This document shows positions 55,823 through 64,000 of a stretch of 64,000 nucleotides of DNA, piece after piece. Made by a program: the position numbers and the translations under genes. Source of the stretch: Nocardioides ungokensis (GTDB lineage: Bacteria > Actinomycetota > Actinomycetes > Propionibacteriales > Nocardioidaceae); assembly GCF_013466985.1 (NCBI RefSeq), contig NZ_CP059164.1:2861001-2925000 (forward strand), written 5' to 3'. Numbering within the stretch: position 1 is the first letter of the stretch; the number at the start of each line of letters is the position of its first letter. The notes under the pieces were generated by a model. It was not told the DNA's origin. It worked only from the letters and a program-made list of their open reading frames with translations, and did not search any database.

Positions 55823-57163
55823 TCACAGCTCGAGGCGCCGCGACAGGTCGGACTGGAAGACGCCCGCGGGGTCGACCCGCCGGCGTACGTCCAGGAAGTC
55901 GTCGAGCCGGGGGTACATCTCGCGCAGCCGGGCAGCTCCGAGGCGGGCGTCCTTCGCCAGGTAGACCCGACCCCCGACGGCCACGGTGAGCTCGTCGAGG
56001 GACTCGAGCAGGTCGGCCAGCCCCGGATGCGCCGGCAGGTCCAGGGCGAGGGTCCACCCGGCCATGGGGAAGGACAGCAGACCCTCGTTGCCGGGGCCGA
56101 ACCTCTTGAGGACGGAGAGGAACGACGCGTGCCCCTCGCCGGCGATCCGCTCGACGATCCGCGCCATCGTCTCCTCGGCGTCGTCGGGCACCACGCACTG
56201 GTACTGCACGAACCCGCGCGGACCGTAGAGCCGGTTCCAGGCCGCGACCCCGTCGAGCGGGTGGAAGAAGGCCGGCATCGGCTGGATCTCCCCGACCCGG
56301 TGGGCAGGCGCCTTGCGGAACCACGCCTCGTTGAACGCGCGCACGGTCGCCGGCCGGACCAGCCCTCCCGGCACGTGCGGCGGCGCCGCGAGCCGGGGGT
56401 TGCCCGGCGGCACGAGGGGTCGCTGGGCGGCGCGACCGGCCAGCTCCGCACGGGTCGCGTGCTCGCCCTGTGAGAGCACCGACCTCCCGAGGTGCCGGCC
56501 GCGGGCGAGTGTGTCGATCCAGGCAACGGAGTAGGTGAAGCCCTGGTCGGTCGCCCGCATCGCGTCCAGGGCCGCGTCGAGGTCCGGCAGCCGGGTGGTC
56601 GTCACCGACATGTACGACGTCTCGATCGGGATGGTGCGCAGGTCGGCCCGGGTGATGACGCCCGTCAGTCCCATCCCGCCGACCGTGGCCCAGAAGAGCT
56701 CGGGATCGCGGTCGGGCCCGATGGTCCTGGTGCTCCCGTCGGCCGTGACCAGCTCCAGCGACACCACGTGCCGGCCGAAGGTCCCGGCGACGTGGTGGCT
56801 CTTCCCGTGCACGTCGCAGGCGATCGCCCCGCCGACGGTCACGTAGCGGGTCCCCGGCGTGACCGGCAGGAAGAGGCCGCGGGGCACCAGCTCGACCATC
56901 AGGTCGTGCAGGCTGGTCCCGGCCGAGGTCCGGACGACGCCCGTGGACGGGTCCACGTCGATCGGGCCCGGGACGGGGAGGAGCACCGTTCCCCCGGCGT
57001 TCTGCGCGGGGTCGCCGTAGGAGCGGCCGAGGCCACGGGCGACCAGGCCACGCGGACCGGCCTGCCGCACCGCGGCCACGACCTCGGAGCCGGTCGCCCT
57101 CAGGGTGGCCGCGACGGTGGGGGCGGTGCCGCCCCAACCGGTCAGCGTGCGGAGCTCAGACAT
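55823..57163 (-). CDS. dprE1: Decaprenylphospho-ribose 2-oxidase DprE1
   Basis: 446 residues, normal length. ATG at 57163 overlaps the ubiA gene. FAD-binding PCMH domain: RGLGRSYGDPAQNAGGTVLL, TPGTRYVTVGGAIACDVHGK, SHHVAGTFGRHVVSLELVTA, VGGMGLTGVITRADLRTIPI. C-terminal substrate part: KRFGPGNEGLLSFPMAG, YLAKDARLG (the conserved Lys) and MYPRLDDFLDVRRRVDP. It oxidises decaprenyl-phospho-ribose. The position equal to Cys387 of the Mycobacterium tuberculosis enzyme (GWNxCVDFP) is Ala here (GWTLALDLP, about residue 373, codon at 56045-56047), which should prevent covalent capture by benzothiazinones. Confidence 0.94.
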   Translation of the reverse strand: MSELRTLTGWGGTAPTVAATLRATGSEVVAAVRQAGPRGLVARGLGRSYGDPAQNAGGTVLLPVPGPIDVDPSTGVVRTSAGTSLHDLMVELVPRGLFLPVTPGTRYVTVGGAIACDVHGKSHHVAGTFGRHVVSLELVTADGSTRTIGPDRDPELFWATVGGMGLTGVITRADLRTIPIETSYMSVTTTRLPDLDAALDAMRATDQGFTYSVAWIDTLARGRHLGRSVLSQGEHATRAELAGRAAQRPLVPPGNPRLAAPPHVPGGLVRPATVRAFNEAWFRKAPAHRVGEIQPMPAFFHPLDGVAAWNRLYGPRGFVQYQCVVPDDAEETMARIVERIAGEGHASFLSVLKRFGPGNEGLLSFPMAGWTLALDLPAHPGLADLLESLDELTVAVGGRVYLAKDARLGAARLREMYPRLDDFLDVRRRVDPAGVFQSDLSRRLEL

Positions 57164-58022
57164 CCATGACCCCCAGGACCAGCAGCACCAGCCAGATCAC
57201 GCCGACCGCCTGGAGCAGCCGGTCGCCCCAGACGATGTCCTCGGGCTCGGCCGCCTCGCCGGCGTCGATGTCCACGGCGTACCGCAGCAGGCCGACGACG
57301 AAGGGCACGATCGAGAAGGTGTGCCACGGGACCGAGGAGGTGCCGGCGTTCTCGAAGGCCCACAGGCAGTACGCCGTGATCGTGGCGGCGGCGGCGATGC
57401 TCCACACGAACCGGAGGTAGGTGTCGGTGTAGCGCACCAGCGAGCGCCGGGTGCCCGCCTCGCTGCCCAGCGTGTGCAGCTCGGAGTAGCGCTTGCCCGC
57501 GACCATGAACAGCGAGCCGAAGCCCGCGACCAACAGGAACCAGTCCGAGATCGGCAGCCCGGCGGCGAGACCACCGGCGACGGCGCGCATCAGGAACCCG
57601 CCGGTCACCATGGTGAGGTCGAGCACCGGCTCGTTCTTCAGCTGCCAGGAGTAGAGGACCTGGGTCGCGAGGTAGGCCACGAGCAGGGTCCCGAGCTGCC
57701 ACGTGGTGAGGAACCCGGCCGCGATGCTGACCGCGCCCAGGAGGGTGGCGGCCGCGAGCGCGGCGCGCACCGACAGCTCGCCGGCCGCGATCGGGCGGTG
57801 CCGCTTGCGCGGGTGCAGCCGGTCGGCGTCCCGGTCGGCGCAGTCGTTGACGAGGTAGATCGCCGACGAGGCCAGGCAGAACGCCACGAACGCGACCAGG
57901 GTCGGCCAGAGCACCCCGGCGTCGGTGATCTGACCGGCAGCAAGGGGCGCCGCGACCACCAGGAGGTTCTTGGTCCACTGCTTCGGCCGCATCGACCGGA
58001 ACACGGCACCAAGGAGGTTCAC
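57156..58022 (-). CDS. ubiA: UbiA-type decaprenyl-phosphate phosphoribosyltransferase
   Basis: 288 residues from GTG at 58022. UbiA marks: RPKQWTKNLLVVAAPLAAG near residue 12, the first Asp-rich motif LVNDCADRDADRLHPRKRHR (about 57-76), and QVLYSWQLKNEPVLDLTMVT, with the second acidic region KRYSELHTLGSEAGTRRSLV. About nine TM segments. The enzyme transfers phosphoribose from PRPP to decaprenyl phosphate, the first committed step towards decaprenyl-phospho-arabinose. First gene of the operon, overlapping dprE1 by 8 bases. Confidence 0.92.
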   Translation of the reverse strand: MNLLGAVFRSMRPKQWTKNLLVVAAPLAAGQITDAGVLWPTLVAFVAFCLASSAIYLVNDCADRDADRLHPRKRHRPIAAGELSVRAALAAATLLGAVSIAAGFLTTWQLGTLLVAYLATQVLYSWQLKNEPVLDLTMVTGGFLMRAVAGGLAAGLPISDWFLLVAGFGSLFMVAGKRYSELHTLGSEAGTRRSLVRYTDTYLRFVWSIAAAATITAYCLWAFENAGTSSVPWHTFSIVPFVVGLLRYAVDIDAGEAAEPEDIVWGDRLLQAVGVIWLVLLVLGVMDV

Positions 58023-58104
58023 CTGCCGGAGTCTAGGGTGCGAGACACCCCCGAGTGCGCGCCGCAGTGACGTGGCGTGCCCGGGCGACCACTACGCTCC
58101 ACCC

Positions 58105-59355
58105 GTGGTTTCCCGATCCGGCCGTCTGAGCTCCCTGCTGGGCGGTGGCGGATCGATCGCCGTGGCGATGGGCATCATGAACGTCGCCACCTACGGCTTC
58201 ACGATGATCGCTGCTCGCCTGCTCGGGCCGCCGGCGTACGGCGCCCTGGCCGGCCTGATGGCGACCCTGCTCGTGATCTCGGTGCTGCAGCTCGGGCTCC
58301 AGGCCACGGCGGCGCGACGGATCTCTGCCGACCCCGACCACGTCGCGCAGATCGAGAGCACCATCCTCGGCGTCACCTGGCGTGCCGCGCTGGCGCTGGC
58401 CGCGGTGCTGCTTGTCCTCTCGCCGCTGCTCGACGCGCTGCTCCGCCTCGACAGCCTGCCGACCGCTGCCCTCGTCGCGGTGGCCTCCATCCCGTTCACG
58501 GTGATGGGTGGGCAGGCCGGCATCCTCCAGGGCGAGCGCCGCTGGTGGGAGCTGTCCGTGCTCTACGTGCTCAGCGGCGTGCCCAGGCTGGTGATCGGCA
58601 CCGCCCTGATCTGGTGGCACCCCACGGAGACGAGCGCGCTGGTCGGCACCGCGATCGGCGCGGTCGCGCCGGTGGCCGCCGGGTGGTGGTTCCTGCGCCG
58701 CGAGCGCGAGCCGGGGATCAGCAGCGAGACCCATCGCTTCCGGTCGGTGATGGTCGAGATCTTCCGCAACTCCCAGGTGCTGCTGGCCTTCTTCGCGTTG
58801 TCGAACGTCGACGTGATCGTGGCGCGCAACGTCCTGCCCGAGCACGACGCCGGCCTCTACGCCGGCGGCCTGATCCTCACCAAGGCGGTGCTGTTCCTGC
58901 CGCAGTTCGTGGTCGTCGTGGCCTTCCCGTCGATGTCGACGATCGGCGAGCGCCGCCAGGCGCTGACCCTGAGCCTGGGCCTGGTCGCCGGCATCGGGGT
59001 CGCGGTCACGCTCGGAGCGGCGCTCTTCCCGCGCCTCGCGCTGGTCTTCGTCGGTGGCTCCGACTACACCGAGATCTCCGACAACCTGGCCGTCTTCGCG
59101 GTGCTCGGCACGGTCCTCTCGATGCTCCAGCTGCTGGTGTACGCCGTGCTCGCCCGGCAGGCGCACCGCTCGGTGCTGCTCGTGTGGCTGGCGCTCGTCG
59201 TCCTGGTCGGGGTGGGGCTGCTCACCACCACCTTCGAGCAGCTGCTCACCGTCGTGATCGTCGTGGACGCGTCCCTCTTCGCCGTCCTGCTGGTGCTCAG
59301 CCTGCGCACCACGCGGATCGCGGCGGTCGAGCCCCCGCTGGACCCCGCTGCCTGA
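58105..59355 (+). CDS. Oligosaccharide flippase (MOP/Wzx-like)
   Basis: 416 residues from GTG at 58105; the longer frame upstream overlaps ubiA. About twelve TM segments: IMNVATYGFTMIAARLLGPP and YGALAGLMATLLVISVLQLG at the start (polysaccharide-synthesis signature), LLAFFALSNVDVIVARNVLP and AGLYAGGLILTKAVLFLPQF in the middle, and LLTVVIVVDASLFAVLLVLS at the end. It should move lipid-linked sugars across the membrane. Divergent from the ubiA-dprE operon with an 82-bp gap. Confidence 0.88.
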   Translation: MVSRSGRLSSLLGGGGSIAVAMGIMNVATYGFTMIAARLLGPPAYGALAGLMATLLVISVLQLGLQATAARRISADPDHVAQIESTILGVTWRAALALAAVLLVLSPLLDALLRLDSLPTAALVAVASIPFTVMGGQAGILQGERRWWELSVLYVLSGVPRLVIGTALIWWHPTETSALVGTAIGAVAPVAAGWWFLRREREPGISSETHRFRSVMVEIFRNSQVLLAFFALSNVDVIVARNVLPEHDAGLYAGGLILTKAVLFLPQFVVVVAFPSMSTIGERRQALTLSLGLVAGIGVAVTLGAALFPRLALVFVGGSDYTEISDNLAVFAVLGTVLSMLQLLVYAVLARQAHRSVLLVWLALVVLVGVGLLTTTFEQLLTVVIVVDASLFAVLLVLSLRTTRIAAVEPPLDPAA

Positions 59356-59380
59356 CCGGGACCGGTCTCCCAGGCTGCTG

Positions 59381-62106
59381 CTAGTGCGCGGCCTCGTGCC
59401 AGCTGCGGCCGGTGCCCACGGACACGTCGAGCGGCACCGTGAGGTCGGCGGCACCGCCCATCTGCTGGCGCACCAGGGCGTCGAGCACCTCACGCTCGCC
59501 CGGCGCGACCTCGAAGACGAGCTCGTCGTGGACCTGCAGCAGCATCCGCGAGCGCAGCCCCGCCTCGGTGATCGCCCGGTCCACGTTGAGCATGGCGACC
59601 TTGATCAGGTCGGCTGCCGAGCCCTGGATCGGTGCGTTGAGGGCCATCCGCTCGGCCATCTCGCGGCGCTGCCGGTTGTCGCTGGTCAGGTCGGGCAGGT
59701 AGCGCCGGCGTCCCCAGATGGTCTCGGTGAACCCCGAGCGACGCGCCTCGTCGACGACACCGGCGAGGTAGTCGCGCACGCCGCCGAAGGTCTGGAAGTA
59801 CTCGTCCATCAGCCCGCGCGCCTCGGCGGGCTCGATCCGCAGCTGCTGGCTCAGGCCGAAGGCCGACAGGCCGTAGGCGAGGCCGTAGTTCATCGCCTTG
59901 ATCTTGGCGCGCATCTCGACGGTGACCGCGTCGGCCGGGACGTCGAAGACCCGCGCCGCGGTGATCGAGTGGAAGTCCTGGCCGGACTTGAACGCCTCGA
60001 TGAGCAGCGCGTCCTCGGAGAGGTGCGCCATGATCCGCATCTCGATCTGGCTGTAGTCGGCGGTCATCAGGCACTCGTAGGCCTCGCCGTCCGCGCTCTT
60101 CCCGACGACGAAGGCCTCACGGATCCGGCGGCCCTCCTCGGTGCGGATCGGGATGTTCTGCAGGTTGGGGTCGGTGCTGGAGAGCCGACCGGTCGCGGCG
60201 ATCAGCTGGTTGAACGTCGTGTGGATGCGACCGTCGGAGGCCACGGTCTTGAGCAGTCCCTCGATGGTCTGCCGGAGCCGGGACACGTCGCGGTGGCGCA
60301 GCAGCGCGAGCAGGAACGGGTGCTCGGTCTTGACGTAGAGCTGCTGCAGCGCGTCGGCGTCGGTGGTGTAGCCGGTCTTGGTCCGCTTGGTCTTCGGCAT
60401 GTCGAGCTCGTCGAAGAGCACGACCTGCAGCTGCTTGGGCGAGCCGAGGTTGATCTCCTTGCCGATCACCGCGAACGCCTCGTCGGCCGCGGTCTTCACC
60501 TCGCTCGCGAAGTGCGCCTCGAGGGCCTCGAGGTGGTCGGTGTCGACCGCGATGCCGGTCCGCTCCATCTGTGCGAGGAGGTGGACCAGCGGCAGCTCGA
60601 TCTGGCTGAGCAGCTCCGCCCCGCCGTGCTTGTCGATCGCCTCGTCCAGCGCCTCGGCCAGGTCGAGCACCGCGCGGGCGTGCAGCATGGCGGTCTCGGC
60701 CGCGCCGGTGTCGGCACCGTCGAGGCTGTCGAAGCTGAGCTGGCCGGCGTCCTGGGTCTCCTGCTTCAGCTCGCGCCGCAAGTAGCGCAGGGTCAGGTCC
60801 GCGAGGTCGTAGGAGCGCTGGTCGGGCCGCACCAGGTAGGCCGCCAGCGCGGTGTCGCTCACCAGCCCGTCGAGCGGCCAGCCCCGGCCGAGAGCGCGAG
60901 CATCGGGCCCTTGGCGTCGTGCAGGACCTTGGCCGCGTCGGGGTCGGCGAACCAGGCCGCCACCGCGGCGTCGTCCTCGGGGGCCACCTCGGCGGCGTCG
61001 AACCACGCGGCCGTGCCGTCCTGCGCCGCCAGCGCGACCGACCAGACCTCGCCGGTCCCGGCCCGCCAGGCGCCCTGGACCGTGACGCCGGTGCGGGCCT
61101 TGGGGTCGGCGGCGTGCGCCGCCAGCCAGCCGGCGACCTCGCCGGAGCCGAGCCGCTGCCCGGCCATCTCGAAGCCGGAGTCGTCGATCTCCTCCTCGGA
61201 CTGGAGGGTCTCGAAGAGCCGGTCGCGCAGCACCCGGAACTCCAGGCTGTCGAAGAGCGTGTGCACCTCCTGGCGGTCCCACGGGCGGATGGCCAGCTCG
61301 CGGGGGTGCTGCTCGAGCTCGAGGTCGCGCACCAGCGCGTTGAGCCGCCGGTTGCGGATCACGTCACCGAGGTGGGCCCGCAGGTTGTCGCCCGCCTTGC
61401 CCTTGATCTCGTCGGCGTGGGTGATGACGTTGTCGAGGCCGTCGTACTGGGTGATCCACTTGGCGGCGGTCTTCGGTCCGACCCCGGGGACGCCCGGGAG
61501 GTTGTCGGAGTCCTCCCCCACGAGCGCCGCCAGCTCGGGGTAGCGGTGCGGCGGCACGCCGTACTTCGTCTCGACCGCGTCGGGCGTCATCCGCGACAGG
61601 TCGGAGACGCCGCGCATCGGGTAGAGCACCGTCGAGTGCTCCGTCACGAGCTGGAGGCTGTCGCGGTCGCCGGTGAGGATCAGGACGTCGAGACCCTCCG
61701 CGAGCGCCTGGGTGACCAGCGTCGCGATGATGTCGTCGGCCTCGTAGCCCTCCTTCTTCAGGAACGGGATGCGCAGCGCGTCGAGGACCTCCTCGATCAG
61801 CGGCAGCTGGCTCTTGAACTCGTCGGGCGTCTTGTTGCGCTTCGCCTTGTAGTCCGGGTACTCCTCCAGGCGGAAGCCCTGGCGCGAGACGTCGAAGGCG
61901 ACCGCGACGTGGGTCGGCTGCTCGTCGCGCAGCACGTTGATGAGCATCGAGGTGAAGCCGTAGACGGCGTTGGTGTGCTGCCCCGTGGTCGTCGAGAAGT
62001 TCTCCACCGGGAGCGCGAAGAACGCGCGGTAGGCCAGGGAGTGACCGTCGAGCAGCAGCAGGCGCGGACGGGTCTGGTCGGTCGGGGTGGCGGCGAGCTC
62101 AGGCAC
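59381..62106 (-). CDS. polA: DNA polymerase I, one frameshift
   Basis: About 908 residues. ATG at 62106. N-terminal 5'-3' exonuclease: LLLLDGHSLAYRAFFALPVE, YEADDIIATLVTQA, LTGDRDSLQLV, GEDSDNLPGVPGVGPKTAAK. The middle region keeps few 3'-5' exonuclease residues, as usual in actinobacteria, and is broken near 60890 in a GGCC run before GWPLDGLVSDTALAAYLVRP. Polymerase motifs: DPNLQNIPIRTEEGRRIREA, motif A DYSQIEMRIMAHLSEDALL, motif B KIKAMNYGLAYGLSAFGLS (Tyr at the dideoxy-discrimination site), motif C QVHDELVFEV. It fills gaps in replication and repair. Confidence 0.94.
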
Positions 62107-62161
62107 GCGGTGACTCTATCCGGCCGCGGGGACACTCCGGCGGTCGGCAACAATGGCGCTC

Positions 62162-62617
62162 ATGACCGACCAGACCTCCGCTTCCGCACCCGCCGACATG
62201 AGCGTCGACGAGTACATCGCTTCGATGCCGCAGGGCATGGGCAGCCTCAACGAGCGCATGGGCATCGAGCTGGTCGAGGTCTCCGCCGAGCGGGTCGTGG
62301 GCACCATGCCGGTCGAGGGCAACACCCAGCCCTACGGCCTCCTCCACGGGGGTGCGTCGGTCGTGCTCGCCGAGACCCTCGGATCGGTCGGGTCAGCCGC
62401 GCACGCCCACCCGGACCGGCTCTCGGTGGGCGTGGACATCAACGCCACCCACCACCGCTCGGCCACCTCGGGCACGGTCACGGGCGTCGCCACCGCGGTC
62501 CACCTCGGCCGCAGCACCGCGACCTACGAGGTCGTCATCTCCGACGAGGACGGCCGCCGGGTGTGCACCTCGCGGATCACGTGCGCGCTGATCCCTCGCG
62601 AGAAGTTCACCGGCTGA
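62162..62617 (+). CDS. Hotdog-fold thioesterase (PaaI/YdiI-like)
   Basis: 151 residues from ATG at 62162. The hotdog signature is LLHGGASVVLAETLGSVGSA (about 63-82), with the catalytic Glu, preceded by MPVEGNTQPYGL; ISDEDGRRVCTSRITCALIP closes the fold. The group hydrolyses aryl- or acyl-CoA esters, often in menaquinone synthesis or phenylacetate breakdown. Divergent from polA with 55 bp between starts. Confidence 0.88.
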   Translation: MTDQTSASAPADMSVDEYIASMPQGMGSLNERMGIELVEVSAERVVGTMPVEGNTQPYGLLHGGASVVLAETLGSVGSAAHAHPDRLSVGVDINATHHRSATSGTVTGVATAVHLGRSTATYEVVISDEDGRRVCTSRITCALIPREKFTG

Positions 62618-62656
62618 CGCAGGCGGCGCGGGTCGGGTCCGAGGTCAGGTCCGGGG

Positions 62657-63244
62657 TCAGCCCCGGGCGTCGCCCAGCGGGGAGCCCTGGTTGCGACGCA
62701 TCGAACGCCGCGCCGCGAGCACCTGCGTGAGCTGGCGGCCGTTGGCCCGCTGCACCGACGGGCGCTGCGCGGTCAGCTTGGACCGGACGGCGTGGGTCGT
62801 CGCCACCCGCAGCACCGCCTGCGGCCCGAGCGAGAGCCGCGCCATGAAGCGGTTGGCGTCCCGCGAGCCCGCAGAAGCCGCCGTGGCCACGTGGCCGATC
62901 CCGTGCTCCTCGGCGAAGGAGACCGCCGAGTCCATGAGCGCGCGGCCGACGCCGTGGCGCCGGTACTGCGGGAAGACGTGGGGCGAGACGGCCAGGACGA
63001 CCAGCTCGAGGTTGAGCGGCGTCATGGTCGTGATCCGCAGGTGGACGGCGCCCGCGACCTCGCCGTCGTACTCCGCCACGACGAGGCGCTCGTCGCCGGA
63101 GGCGGCGGCGCTCTCGATGATGGCCACCATGTCGGCGAGCTGCTCCTCGGGGTCCGCGCGCCGCAGGACCTCGGTCCACAGCTCGGTCAGCAAAGGCGCG
63201 TCGGAGGGCATCGCGCCACGCAGCGCCACCAGGGAGCGGGTCAT
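62657..63244 (-). CDS. GNAT family N-acetyltransferase
   Basis: 195 residues from ATG at 63244. GNAT fold: VVAEYDGEVAGAVHLRITTM, LELVVLAVSPHVFPQYRRHG, VGRALMDSAVSFAEEHGIGH contain motif A with acetyl-CoA loop QYRRHGVGRAL. The basic C-terminal tail (about 150-195: RSKLTAQRPSVQRANG, ARRSMRRNQ) is longer than usual. Substrate unknown. Convergent with the thioesterase gene. Confidence 0.88.
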   Translation of the reverse strand: MTRSLVALRGAMPSDAPLLTELWTEVLRRADPEEQLADMVAIIESAAASGDERLVVAEYDGEVAGAVHLRITTMTPLNLELVVLAVSPHVFPQYRRHGVGRALMDSAVSFAEEHGIGHVATAASAGSRDANRFMARLSLGPQAVLRVATTHAVRSKLTAQRPSVQRANGRQLTQVLAARRSMRRNQGSPLGDARG

Positions 63245-63357
63245 CGTCGTGAGCCTTTCAGGCCAAAGTGCCGTGGCGCCGCGCAGCTCTGTCCCCCTGA
63301 GCGCGGCTCCAGAGGGCGAGACTACGCTCAGCGTCCCCGAGATGTCAGAGGAGTCCC

Positions 63358-64000
63358 GTGTTCCCCGGAATCGGCACCGTCGTGAACGTCCTCACAGTCC
63401 TTCTCGGGGCCGGGATCGGGGTCCTGCTGGGCAACCGGCTGCCCGTCCGCACCCGTGACGTCGTCACCGACGCGCTCGGCCTGGTCACGCTCCTGATCGC
63501 CGGGACGTCGGCGATCGCCGTGCTCGACGGGGACCTCTCCGACGCGGTCGGCACCAGCGCCCCGATGCTGATCGTGCTGGGGGCGCTCCTCCTCGGTGGC
63601 ATCGCCGGCTCGCTGCTGCGCCTCGAGCAGCGCGTCGAATCCTTCGGGGGCTGGCTCCAGACCCGGCTCGCCGGCGAGGCCGGCTCGGTCGAGCGGCACC
63701 GTTTCATCGAGGGCTTCGTGACCGCGTCGCTGCTCTTCTGCACCGGTCCCCTCACCATCCTGGGCTCGCTGAACGACGGGCTGGGCAACGGAGCGGACCA
63801 GCTCTTCCTCAAGGCGGTGCTGGACGGCTTCGCGGCGATCGCCTTCGCGGCGTCGTTCGGCTGGGGCGTGGCGGCCAGCGCGCTGACCGTCGTGGTGGTC
63901 CAGGGCAGCCTGACGGTCGCCGGCTTCCTGCTCGGCGACGTGCTGCCCGCGCCCCACCTCTCGGCGCTGACCGCCACCGGCGGCCTCCTGCTCGTCGGCG
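63358..64000 (+). CDS. DUF554 membrane protein, C-terminus cut by window edge
   Basis: GTG at 63358 with a GAGGAG site 5 bases ahead; open for 214 codons to the window end. Seven or so hydrophobic segments, beginning FPGIGTVVNVLTVLLGAGIG and VLLGNRLP; also LGLVTLLIAGTSAIAVLDGD, LIVLGALLLGGIAGSLLRLE, EGFVTASLLFCTGPLTILGS, and KAVLDGFAAIAFAASFGWGV. The order is that of DUF554 (YdfK) membrane proteins of unknown function. Only a short C-terminal end is missing. Confidence 0.88.
   Translation, partial: MFPGIGTVVNVLTVLLGAGIGVLLGNRLPVRTRDVVTDALGLVTLLIAGTSAIAVLDGDLSDAVGTSAPMLIVLGALLLGGIAGSLLRLEQRVESFGGWLQTRLAGEAGSVERHRFIEGFVTASLLFCTGPLTILGSLNDGLGNGADQLFLKAVLDGFAAIAFAASFGWGVAASALTVVVVQGSLTVAGFLLGDVLPAPHLSALTATGGLLLVG

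Noticed and set aside
59384..61543. 719-codon plus-strand frame opposite polA
   Set aside because: Antisense shadow of an obvious DNA polymerase I gene.
1..64000. tRNA, rRNA or known riboswitch
   Set aside because: No cloverleaf with a CCA-type acceptor end, rRNA segment or recognised aptamer core was found by eye; short RNAs could still be missed without covariance-model search.

Overview
The window is about 64 kb of very GC-rich chromosome from an actinobacterium. GTG starts are frequent, genes are packed tightly on both strands, and the gene set is typical of Actinomycetota: EgtA, a SigA with a long Lys/Ala-rich N-terminus, DUF4192, DUF3068, DUF2613, AftD and DprE1/DprE2. A member of the Propionibacteriales such as Nocardioides or a relative is most likely. 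That is an inference from gene content; no rRNA gene is present to settle it.

Layout. 1-1637: the 3' part of egtA is cut by the window edge; then a small membrane protein and a strong terminator. 1638-7755: a 6.1 kb integrative element bounded by a perfect 22-bp direct repeat. The repeat is the last six or so codons and the stop codon of the principal sigma factor gene sigA. The element carries a tyrosine recombinase next to the right junction, a lone HK97-type major capsid gene, a voltage-sensor-type K+ channel, and several small membrane or secreted proteins. It also carries its own terminator, which replaces the one separated from sigA by the insertion. 7736-16 kb: sigA, a HhH-GPD repair protein, a patatin lipase, a universal stress protein, two glutamate-cysteine-ligase-superfamily enzymes and a DUF4192 protein. 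16-26 kb: DinB, the 5-oxoprolinase genes pxpB/pxpC and (separated) pxpA, oligopeptidase B, a second sigma-70 factor and CoaE. 26-34 kb: an acyl-CoA synthetase, an SGNH esterase, a GlxA-type regulator, ribosomal protein S1, a decayed DUF222-HNH endonuclease and a phosphotransferase. 34-38 kb: one very large secreted mosaic protein with Ig-like, VWD and DUF642-like parts.

38-59 kb is a cell-surface glycopolymer region. The operon UbiA-type DPPR synthase / DprE1 / DprE2 / polytopic membrane protein / DUF2613 should make and use decaprenyl-phospho-arabinose. Close by are a giant AftD-type arabinofuranosyltransferase, a methyltransferase, a GT4 glycosyltransferase, a flippase, and an operon of three paralogous GT-C-like membrane proteins with an OafA-type acyltransferase. 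The right end holds polA, a hotdog thioesterase, a GNAT acetyltransferase and a partial DUF554 gene.

About thirty reading-frame breaks are visible. They fall mostly in runs of C or G and include indispensable genes (rpsA, polA). Most look like single-base indels of a draft assembly rather than biology, so I annotate the repaired span of each such gene and state where the breaks are. Only the DUF222-HNH gene is called a pseudogene.
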